Part shown: one piece after another, positions 20,930 to 30,081 of the stretch
Layout of the letters: each line of letters opens with the position of its first letter
Position numbering within the stretch: the first letter of the stretch is position 1
Assembly: GCA_030704615.1 (NCBI GenBank)
Contig: CM060731.1
Span: 55,897,756-55,961,755, forward strand
Origin: Takakia lepidozioides
Taxonomy: Eukaryota > Streptophyta > Takakiopsida > Takakiales > Takakiaceae
DNA length: 64,000 nt
Direction of reading: 5' to 3'
Notes under the pieces: model-generated
The model's database searches: none
Seen by the model: only the letters and a program-made list of their open reading frames with translations
Told to the model about the DNA's origin: nothing
Translations under genes and position numbers: made by a program

Positions 20930-23090
20930 AATGCGTGGGCCGGGATGTCTGTGCGTTGCACCATTTCCTGCCTGTCCGGCCCCAAGCCCCACTGTTTCCC
21001 TTTCAAAAACTCGTTGTACCTGCATTGCTGCATAATTGACCTCAGAATGTCCTCCGTTGTGGCAGTGAGGATGTCCACCAGATGCGCTGCAGAGGAGGCA
21101 CGCCAAGAAGAGTGCACTGATTCGGCCATGTTTGTCGTGGGCATGTCGGTGTCGGAGTCGAGACACATTTCCTGCACAAGCACATGTTCAGGTTACAAGC
21201 AAGTTACAAATATGGCCAAGAATAATATTCAACGGGACGCGAATTCGTGCAACTCACCTCCCGCATATAGTCGCCGAACTGGAGGAAACGATAATGCCAC
21301 CATGCTAGCCAACTGATCATTACTCCCTCGTCTGATTTCCTTACAGCACCTGATGATGTCCACCAAGCCCGTATGCATGCAAACTGTGTCTCTGCATCAT
21401 CCAAGGTGGGAGCGCGCTTCCACGCAAGGCACAGGGAACGGTGCTCCTCTCTGAAATCTGGCGCCACGAGCCTGGTTGTGTACTGCGAAAGGCTCTGCAG
21501 AAAATGGGACCCACAAGATCTCTCCTTGCCTTCCATGGGAACATTGGGGTCTTGCCCGTACACCCTTCGGATGGCAGCCCAATTTGCTTGTGCGTTGTCC
21601 GCCATGAAACCACGGAAATTGGGAGGGGCAATCCCGCCTTGGCCATCTGTTCGTTTATTCCCTGCCAAAGAAGCATCTCCGATTGTGTGTCCTCTCCTTT
21701 CATCTCACAAATAGCAATTGTCATTAGCATCCTGCAGTGGGTGTCGTAGACATGTGCACCCATTGTCACCCACTGGTGATTTGTAATTCGCTTGATATGG
21801 TCGAACATGACCCAACTGTTTGACAAGTTCCCACTCGTCATCCTGTCGACCAGTTCGACGCCGCTGCCAGGTCCACACGTGGACATTTTGAATACGAAAC
21901 AACGATATGCCTCAGTCCCTTGTCCTGGAAACCTACTTCCATGAATGTAGTCATATCCACATCGTCGCTTCACCTCCAGAATGGAGTGCATATCCGAGGC
22001 ACGCCCAATTTTCTGTTTGCATGAGACAATGTGGTTTCGGACATTCGGTGAACATACGTGGGACACCGACTCCAGCAATGCTTAAATGTGGAGTTCGGAA
22101 CCTTCTCCTGAGCTCGAAATGGTTGATGAGCTGTGCCTGTCCAATCGGTCTCGTTCATGTGACCTTTGGATTTAAAGTGGAAGCAAGTTGGGGAGAAACA
22201 CCGCAACGCGCCCGCACAAACAACGTAGCGCACCCGCACACCATCGAGCATCTTCATGCTGGTGGTTTTGGTAACGCACCAAGGATGACCGTCATGTTTT
22301 CTATCCATATCTGTCAACATTCCGGACGCCCTCGAGTAGTCCGCCCGAGGAGGGAACTCAAAGAAGATATTACCGTCGACGTCGGCGGGAAGGCATGTAA
22401 CCGATTTAATTGCGAACTTGCTGTAGTCCAGCCCGGCCAGCTCCGACCGGTGTCCCTCCAGGTGAAGCCCTCGCAGAATTTCAAGAATAGATCGAACTGC
22501 GGTGCTCGTGCTGGGAATATGACTCCCTCCTCCACTGACGTCCATTGAGGACTTGCCTGACTCCAGGACGACCTCGGAACTTCCATGACCTCGTCTGAGT
22601 CGGACAGGTTGTGAACAACCCGGTTCTCGCTCGTCTTCATGGATGGGTTCGGCTCTGGATTTACTTAGTTGCGGACTTCTCTCTTTGAGGTAGCCACTCT
22701 TTGAGGTAACCACTCTCTGATTCGCGGATTGTTTCGTGGAAGGCGCCAGGATAGAAGGTGCATTTGGCGGGCAAATGAAGTCCCCAACAGCCCTGTATAT
22801 GACGCTGTCCGATGGTGGAACTCGCTATTCCCTGCCATCGCCAAAATCATCGTGGAGCACAACAATACTCTCGACAACAAGGCCGTTAGAGTCCTTCCTT
22901 TCCTCCTCCAAAAAACCCGACCCGGTTTCAGGTGGTATCGAACGCACAGATATTTTTCCATCACCCGGCAGATGTCCCCTCTGCACGGAAATGAAGCTCT
23001 ATGCTCGTGAGGAGGGCAGTACACTGTAGCGCTCGGGTTTTCCGCCATGGAGATGTGCACACAAGACTGCCAGGATGGCGTGCGGGGAAG
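20930..23090 (-). pseudogene. MULE-type DDE transposase, copy A
   Basis: Several minus-strand frames together align with copy B (32777-36218). In order they are: an N-terminal region (GSGFLEEERKD, EYRVPP; 22930-22700); a zinc-finger-like part (DRKHDGHPWC, then VVCAGALRC, CFHF; about 22320-22160); then PNVRN, YDYIHGSRFPGQG and VFKMST. The DDE residues are VMFDHIKRI (Asp at about 21802), GFMADNAQAN (about 21599) and TTNMAESVHSSW (Glu at about 21123). An intron, CGGGAG/GTGAGT..GTGCAG/GAA (21172-21257), matches the intron position of copy B. The part between the finger and PNVRN is deleted, frames shift repeatedly, and the C-terminal SWIM region is lost where the piggyBac fragment starts. It is a dead relative of Mutator-like transposases. 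Confidence 0.75.
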
Positions 23091-23279
23091 CTCCCTGGTA
23101 GAAGGGGGATGCAGCGATGGGAATGAATGCGATGCCGATTTGTCCGAGCGACGAAGCCTGATCCAAATCCAGAGAGCCAACTATCTCAAAAATCCACAGT
23201 CAGAGTGTTAATGAACTTTGTCTCCGGAATGCGGCCCCTGGTCTTTGCGCAATAACTGCCAACGGTATGCAGTCAGAAA

Positions 23280-24000
23280 GTGGGGGCCGTCCGGATGATG
23301 ACGGCTGAAGGGGAGAAGCCGGCACCGTGCCGTCACATTACTACCCCCAAATGGAAATTCGGCACCCAATATCCAACAGGGGAAGCCCGGATGAAGTTGC
23401 CTCGGGCGCAGAGCCGCGCGTGTGCGACAGAGAACATCCCCTGGATGGAGATTCGGTGCCGAATTTCCATCCAGGCCCCCCCAAAGGAAGTCGTGTCGGG
23501 GGGTCAAGCCGAAAACTGGCCGGCATAAAAACATCCCCAGATGGAAAAACGGCGCCGAATTTCCATCCAGGGCGGTTCGGATGCACTCGGGGAGGGGGAA
23601 GAGGCCGGCACTTGGCCGTCACATTTCAACCCCCGGACGGAAATTCGGCACCGAATATCGAACAGGGGACGCCCGGATGAAGTCGCCTCGAGCGTAGAGG
23701 TCGGCACGTGTTCGATAGAGAGCATCCCCTGGATGGAGATTCGGCACCGAATTTCCATCCGGGCCCTCCCAAAGGAAGTCGTGTTGGGGGGTCAGACCGA
23801 AAACTGGCCGACATAAAAACCTTCCCAGATGGGAAAACGGCGCCGAATTTCAATCCGGGGCCGTTCCAATGCAGTCGGGGAGGGGGGAGAGGTCGGCACC
23901 TGGCCGTCATATTTCAACCCCCGGACGGAAATTCGGCACCGAATATCCAACAGAGCGGCGGAGAGGCCGACACCTCTCCGACAGAGACCATCCCCCGGAT
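23280..24000. repeat. Palindrome satellite, block 1 (unit about 290 bp)
   Basis: About two and a half higher-order units repeat near 23352, 23638 and 23932. Each unit holds three palindrome-like segments: one around GAAATTCGGCACCGAATAT, one around ATTCGGTGCCGAAT and one around AAAACGGCGCCGAATTT. Fixed linkers separate them (for example GGAAGTCGTGT and ACTGGCCGACATAAAAAC). Most centres contain GGCGCC, GGTGCC or GGCACC. This is the most diverged block of the locus. All open frames here are by-products of the repeat. Confidence 0.85.
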
Positions 24001-24300
24001 GGAAATTCGGCGCCGAATTTCCATCCAGCAGGTAAGTGCAATCCCGGATGGATGGAAATCCGGAGCCGCATTTCCATCCTGCAGGTAATTCGAATCCCGG
24101 ACGGATGGAAATCCGGCGCCGCATTTCCATCCTGCAGGTAATTCGAATCCCGGACGGATGGAAATCCGGCGCCGGATTTCCATCCTGCAGGTAATTCGAA
24201 TCCCGGACGGATGGAAATCCGGCGCCGGATTTCCATCCAGCAGGTAATTGGAATCCCGGACGGATGGAAATCCGGCGCCGAATTTCCATTCACCAGGTAT
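24000..24300. repeat. Palindrome satellite, block 2 (53-bp unit)
   Basis: Five to six units of about 53 bp, each a perfect or near-perfect palindrome around AAATCCGGCGCCGGATTT with flanking GGATGG/CCATCC, joined by the linker TGCAGGTAATTCGAATCCC. The units are nearly identical, which points to recent amplification. Confidence 0.95.
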
Positions 24301-24480
24301 TTCATTGCTCAGAATTACCTTCCTGCAGGTAATTCTGATCGATGAAGGTGGGAAGACAATTCCTCGCTCAGAATTACATGCACGAAGGTAATCCATCGAT
24401 CAGAATTACCTGCAGGAAGGTAATTCATCAATCAGAATTACCTGCAGGAAGGTAATTCTGAGCGATGAAATACCTGGCGA
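24300..24480. repeat. Centre of the fold-back satellite
   Basis: This spacer is built of CAGAATTACCTGCAGGAAGG and its reverse complement, repeated four to five times, with GATCGATGAA between them. Linkers on the left (GCAGGTAATTCGAATCCCGG) and on the right (CCGGGATTCCACTTACCTGC) are reverse complements of each other, so the whole array is symmetric about roughly 24390. Confidence 0.85.
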
Positions 24481-25003
24481 ATGGAAATTCGGCGCCGAAT
24501 ATCCATACGCAAGCGATCCGACTTACCTGCTGGATGGAAATTCGGCGCCGGATTTCCACCCATCGGGGTTTCGAATTACCTGCAGGATGGAAATTCGGAG
24601 CCGGATTTCCATCCATCGGGGTTCGAATTACCTGCAGGATGGAAATTCGGCGCCGAATTTCCATCCATCTGGGATTTGAATTACCTGCAGGATGGAAATA
24701 CGGCGCCGGATTTCCATCCATCCGGGATTCCACTTACCTGCTGGATGGAAATGCGGCGCCGGATTTCCATCCATCCGGGATTCCACTTACCTGCTGGATG
24801 GAAATGCGGCGCCGGATTTCCATCCATCCGGGATTCCACTTACCTGCTGGATGGAAATTCGGCGCCGGATTTCCATCCATCCGGGATTGCACTTATCTGC
24901 TGGATGGAAATTCGGCGCCGGATTTCCATCCATCGGGGATTCGAATTACCTGCAGGATGGAAATAAGGCGCCGGATTTCCATCCATCCGCTCTTCGAATT
25001 ACC
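24480..25003. repeat. Palindrome satellite, block 3 (53-bp unit, inverted linker)
   Basis: About nine units of 52-54 bp with the same GGCGCC-centred palindrome as block 2 but the opposite linker orientation (TTACCTGCTGGATGG..CCATCCATCCGGGATT). Units between 24700 and 24900 are almost identical to each other. The long frames on both strands with MEIRRRISIH-like repeats simply translate the unit and have no other sign of coding. Confidence 0.95.
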
Positions 25004-26916
25004 TGCATGACTGGGAAAATGGCGCAGAATTTCCGATTTTGGTGCCAGTCAGATCTGGGACTTAGCCATTTTTGGCCCCGAACTGGAAAAATGGCGCCAA
25101 AAAGAAAAAAAAAGAAAAAAAAAAAACGCCGTTTTTCCTATTCGGGGCCGAAAACGGCTAAGTCCCAGATCTGACTGGCACCAAAATCGGAAATTCGGCG
25201 CCATTTTTCCAATCATGGAGGTAATTCGAAGAGCGGATGGATGGAAATCCGGCACCGGATTTCCATCCATCCGCGATCCGAAGTACCTCCTTGATGGAAA
25301 TTTTGCGCGCCGACCTACTCCGGTGCCGGATTTCCATCAATCCGCTCTTCGAATAACCTCCATGACTGGAAAAATGGCGCCGAATTTCCGATTTTGGTGC
25401 CAGTCAGATCTGGGACTTAGCCCTTTCCGGCCCCGAACTAAAAAATTGCGCCGGAAAAAAAAAAAAAAAAAACGCCATTTTTCCAGTTCGGGGCCAAAAA
25501 CGGCTAAGTCACAGATCTGACTCGCACCAAAATCGGAAATTCGGCGCCATTTTTCCAGTCATGGAGGTAATTCGAAGAGCGGATGGATGGAAATCCGGTG
25601 CCGGATTTCCATCCATCCGTGCTCCAAATTACCTCCATGATGGAAATTTTGCGCGGCGACCTACCTGGCGGATGGAAATCCGGCGCCGGATTTCCATCCA
25701 TCCGCTCTTCGAATTACCTGCATGACTGGAAAAATGGCGCCGAATTTCCGATTTTGGTGCCAGTCAGATCTGGGACTTAGCCATTTTCTGCCCCGAACAG
25801 GAAAATGGCGCCGAAAAAAACGAAAAAAAAAAAAAAAAAACAAAACAAAACGCCATTTTTCGAGTTTGGGGCCGAAAACGGCTAAGTCCCAGATCTGACT
25901 GGCACCAAAATCGGAAATTCGGCGCCATTTTTCCAGTCATGGAGGTAATTCGAAGAGCGGATGGATGGAAATCCGGTGCCGGATTTCCATCCATCCGCGC
26001 TCCGAATTACCTGCATGATGGAAATTTTGCGCGCCGACCTATTCCGGTGCCGGATTTCCATCCATCCGCTCTTCGAATTACCTGCATGACTGGGAAAATG
26101 GCGCCGAATTTCCGATTTTGGTGCCAGTCAGATCTGGGACTTAGCCATTTTTGGCCCCGAACTGGAAAAATGGCGCCAAAAGAAAAAAAAAAAAGAAAAA
26201 AAAAAAACGCCGTTTTTCCTATTCGGGGCCGAAAACGGCTAAGTCCCAGATCTGACTGGCACCAAAATCGGAAATTCGGCGCCATTTTTCCAGTCATGGA
26301 GGTAATTCGAAGAGCGGATGGATGGAAATCCGGCGCCGGATTTCCATCCATCCGCGCTCCGAATTACCTGCATGATGGAAATTTTGCGCGGCGACCTACC
26401 TGGCGGATGGAAATCCGGCGCCGGATTTCCATCCATCTGCTCTTCGAATTACCTGCATGACTGGAAAAATGGCGCCGAATTTTCGATTTTGGTGCCAGTC
26501 AGATATGGGACTTAGCCATTTTCGGGCCCGAACTGGAAAAATGGCGACGAAAAGAAAAAAAAGAAAAAAGAAAACGCCATTTTTCGAGTTCGGGGCCGAA
26601 AACGGCTAAGTCCCAGATCTAACTGGCACCAAAATCGGAAATTTGGCGCCATTTTTCCAGTCATGGAGGTAATTTGAAGAGCGGATGGATGGAAATCCGG
26701 CGCCGGATTTCCATCCATCTGCACTCCGAATTACCTGCATGATGGAAATTTTGCGCGGCGACCTACCTGGCGGATGGAAATCCGGCGCCGGATTTCCGTC
26801 CATCCGCTCTTCGAATTACCTGCATGACTGGAAAAGTGGCGCCGAATTTCCGATTTTGGTGCCAGTCAGATCTGGGACTTAGCCATTTTCGGCCCCGAAC
26901 TGGAAAAATGGCGCCG

Positions 26917-26957
<41 letters not shown>

Positions 26958-27680
26958 CCATTTTTCGAGTTCGGGGCCGAAAACGGCTAAGTCCCAGATC
27001 TGACTGGCACCAAAATCGGAAATTCGGCGCCATTTTTCCAGTCATGGAGGTAATTCGAAGAGCGGATGGATGGAAATCCGGCGCCGGATTTCCATCCATC
27101 CGCGCTCCGAATTACCTACATGATGGAATTTTTGCGCGCCGACCTACTCTGGTGCCGGATTTCCATCCATCCGCTCTTCGAATTACCTGCATGACTGGAA
27201 AAATGGCGCTGAATTTCCGATTTTGGTGCCAGTCAGATCTGGGACTTAGCCATTTTCGGCCCCGAACTGGAAAAATGGCGCCGAAACAAAACAAAACAAA
27301 ACAAAACAAAACAAAAACCCCATTTTTCCAGTTCGAGGCCGAAAACGGCTAAGTCCCAGATCTGACTAGCACCCAAAATCGGAAATTCGGCGCGATTTTT
27401 CCAGTTCTGGGCCCAGTCAGATCTGGGACTTAGCCATTTTCGGCCCCGAACTAGAAAAATGGCGCCGAAAAAAAAAAAAAAAAAAAAAAAAAACGCTATT
27501 TTTTTGGTTTGGGGCTCTGTCAGATCTGGGACTTAGCCATTTTCGGCCCCGAAAATGGCTAAGTCCCGAGGGTGGCTGGCACCAAAATCGGAAATTCGGC
27601 GCCATTTTTCCAGTCATGCAGGTACTTCGAAGAGCGGATGGATGGAAATCCGGCGCCGGATTTCCATCCGTCAGGTAGGT
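25004..27680. repeat. Higher-order hairpin satellite, seven units of 357-371 bp
   Basis: The phrase CATGACTGG(A/G)AAAATGGCG starts a unit at about 25004, 25361, 25721, 26085, 26456, 26823 and 27190, and a partial unit follows from about 27360. Each unit holds a long inverted repeat of about 120 bp per arm. The left arm includes GCCAGTCAGATCTGGGACTT and GGCCCCGAACTGGAAAAATG. An A-rich loop of 25-40 bases follows, then the exact opposite arm. One or two short GGCGCC palindromes and an AAATTTTGCGCG element come next. Length differences come mainly from the A loop. RNA from either strand would fold into a chain of long stems. Confidence 0.95.
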
Positions 27681-27960
27681 CGGCGCGCAAAATTTGGGGG
27701 AGAAGATGGGGGAGAAGATGCAGAAGATTCCCAGGAGGTGAGGTGGACAGTCCCCCAAGAGGACGGGATTTTTGAGAGGCATAGTGGAACTGATGCATCA
27801 CAAAGGTCGAAGGATGAGGGGGATGAGGAAGAAGGTGGGGCAAGTTCCTCGGAGGGTGTAGGAGAGTAGTGCCCATTCCGGCTATGACAGTTAGAACACA
27901 CTTGTATAGACGTGGCTTGCCACAAAATTTGCAATAAAATGTTGCATTTCAAGTCCACTG
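27681..27960 (+). other. Acidic reading-frame tail and polyadenylation-like sequence after the satellite
   Basis: Directly after the last palindrome a frame of about 60 codons reads EDGGEDAEDSQEV and then DEGDEEEGGASSSEGVGE before a TAG at 27867. It is followed at once by GCAATAAAATGTTGC near 27930, a good plant poly-A signal context. It resembles the 3' end of a gene whose 5' part was replaced by or lies beyond the satellite, or the C-terminal tail of a transposase. I do not recognise the protein. Confidence 0.35.
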
Positions 27961-28071
27961 GTGCTACATTCCAACTTCACATGACCCTATTTCCGTGCCT
28001 CCTAACCCTATTTCCGTGGACTCACAATGGTCTGCTCATGCTTTTTTTTTTTCCGCTCATGCTCATGCCGC

Positions 28072-28641
28072 TCATGAAATAGCAGCCCCCATCATGAGGC
28101 CCAGCTCAAACTCCTCATTGGCATCTTTCCAGCACTCATCCCAGTTATCACTGATCTCTGGAGACATTAATGTGCTTTTCCCATTTATATCCGTCAGTGA
28201 CACATAAAAAACTTGTGCACCAAGTCTGTATCCATGCACAAAATCATTCTCCAATTTTGTTATGTCATGGGAAAGAGGTGGACGCACAACAGGCATAGAT
28301 ATCATCCGGCACAGAGGGATGTCCAGACGCCCTCCAGATACGAGCATGTCCCTTATAACCTCCTGAGAGTTTACCTTCTGGAATGACATGAGTTCTTTCA
28401 CCTTGTCAAGGTAGTGCACTTCAGATTCATCTGCTTCATCTATATTCTCTGAGTTTTTTCCAAACTCGTCCCCATCTCCAGATCCTTTCCCCTCTGATCT
28501 TGTAGGCTTGGACCTCACAGTTTTCTGCACGATGCCATTCAAATCTGATTGAGTAATTTGCAAATAGCGAACGGCGGTAACGACCATCACTCTGTCTCGA
28601 AGAAACTCACAATGAATGGTGTGAAACAAATTCAGAACCAT
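28072..28641 (-). CDS. Domain X protein, copy 2, long exon
   Basis: The exon follows a good acceptor (GCTTGTGTAG) and reads 189 codons to a TGA. The N-terminal part (FHTIHCEFLRDRVMVVTAVR, LDKVKELMSFQK) is helical. A Ser/Asp-rich linker follows. The conserved part (PLCRMISMPVVR, HGYRLGAQVFYVSL, WDECW, NEEFELG) also occurs at 1329-1610. An upstream exon probably lies at 29374-29504 (separate entry). I do not recognise the family and no catalytic motif stands out. Having two diverged copies with the same order argues for a real protein family, either a transposon accessory gene or a low-copy host family. It is intact here. Confidence 0.55.
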   Translation of the reverse strand: MVLNLFHTIHCEFLRDRVMVVTAVRYLQITQSDLNGIVQKTVRSKPTRSEGKGSGDGDEFGKNSENIDEADESEVHYLDKVKELMSFQKVNSQEVIRDMLVSGGRLDIPLCRMISMPVVRPPLSHDITKLENDFVHGYRLGAQVFYVSLTDINGKSTLMSPEISDNWDECWKDANEEFELGLMMGAAIS

Positions 28642-29300
28642 CTACACAAGCAAAGCTGATCCTGCCGAATTCAAAACAAAAGCGAGAGCGATAGCGAACG
28701 GCGTTAACAACAATCACAAAAGATAAGGACCTGCCGGATCGGTGTTGTGTAATGACATATATGTGTAAGTGATTGGCGGCAACGACATTCAGTATAGTTT
28801 AGGGCGGACAGTAAGTGCCGATTATTCAGATTGACTCCATTGTGATTACCGTCGCAAGCATTCACGGTTTCCTGTCTATGTCGAGAGTACTTTCCAATCG
28901 ATACTCTACCTGAATCTACAGTATGGTCTTCAAATCTTTGATTGGCGGTACCGCCTTTTCACTTCTCTATCTGTTCAACCTCATACAAAGAAAATGCATT
29001 GCAATACATTATGACTGAATATGCCGACCCTCACTCTCTCTTCAAACACATAGGTAAATAAATCTCATGAGGAGAATCAAATGGCGTTAACGATGCTCGC
29101 AATTCAGTAGACTTCAATCACATGTTCCTGCTAAAGAAGGGAAGAGGAAGGACTGCTTGAAAGGCATCAGACAGACTGTTTGATCTGAACAACGGTGATT
29201 GACGGTACCGTCAGTCACCCACTCATTGTGTGGTAAACCCTTAACGGAGGAGTAGAAAGCAAATCATTGTTGTTTCGTGGTGATGGTCGGTAGCGACAAT
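28566..29300. repeat. Dispersed inverted-repeat family P6 in the domain X intron region
   Basis: Seven or eight variants of GTGATTGGCGGTAACGACAA occur at about 28566, 28694, 28769, 28841, 28938, 29088, 29195 and 29279. The best hairpin is at 29195-29218: ATTGACGGTACCGTCAGT with outer GTG/CAC. ATTGGCGGTACCGCC lies at 28940-28954. Spacing is 60-150 bp, wider than the other families. Sequence between copies is not repeated. Confidence 0.65.
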
Positions 29301-29373
29301 CCCTTTCTGGGACATTCCACTCAATCTCTACGCAGATCTTCAACAATGAAATGTTAAGTTAGAGAAAACTTAC

Positions 29374-29504
29374 TGGCGCCTTCTTAGGTTTTGAAATTGG
29401 ATCCCCTTCTGCAGCTTTCCTCTTCCCTCTCACATCTGCTGGAATTTCTGTCTGCTCTAGGGTTTCTGGACCTTCTCCCGGTTCAGCGTTCCTCGTGCTT
29501 CCAC
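29374..29504 (-). CDS. Probable upstream exon of the domain X gene
   Basis: On the minus strand a 131-base open stretch is bounded by CACACTACAG (acceptor) and GCGCCA/GTAAGT (donor). It encodes a hydrophilic, basic peptide (ADVRGKRKAAEGDPISKPKK) preceded by an acidic part. Such a charged, nuclear-signal-like N-terminus fits the Pro/Ser/Lys-rich N-terminal part of copy 1 (2097-2387). The link to 28641 is inferred from the strand and splice sites, not proven. Confidence 0.45.
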
Positions 29505-29509
29505 CTGTA

Positions 29510-30046
29510 GTGTGAAAAGAAGGGGCGTGAATCCCCTTCTGGTTAATCCTAAATCTGTACTCCTCCTACTCGTCCCTGTTGAAGTATCAGGGCAAAGGAA
29601 AGGAGCGTTCTCTTTTCTGTCCAACCATCGTCATGAGGCTATATGGGTTTTTCCTTCAGGTTCGTTCGTGATCAGAGTTTGCGGAATCCTCATCCACGCC
29701 GTAGCGGAAGAGAAGACATGGATGGGAGTCTTTGGTTTGTTCTTGCCCTCGGTTCTACTTCTATGCAACAGCCTGGCCCTATGCTCACTGCGCCAACAGT
29801 GTTGGCGTGATCTTTTATGTGATGCAAGCAGCCCAATGGCAGCGGTGAATACGACCCTTAATGTGAACCCCCTTGAGCAGTGACATGTCGGAAATCCCTT
29901 TTTGTAATGGTGACACAGATTTAGAGGGAGACAGCTCAGATCTTCATAAACTGCAGGGGCACTGGTTTTCCTTCAGGATTCATGCTTTCTTCATCTCAAT
30001 CTCCCCAAGTTGGCCATCCCCCCATCAACCCTTTTTGCTGAGCAGC

Positions 30047-30081
<35 letters not shown>

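Noticed and set aside
24465-25174. Long open frames (160-181 codons) in several frames of the palindrome satellite
   Set aside because: They translate the 53-bp unit (MEIRRRISIH-type repeats) and exist on both strands because the unit is palindromic and low in stop codons. There is no sign of selection on protein.
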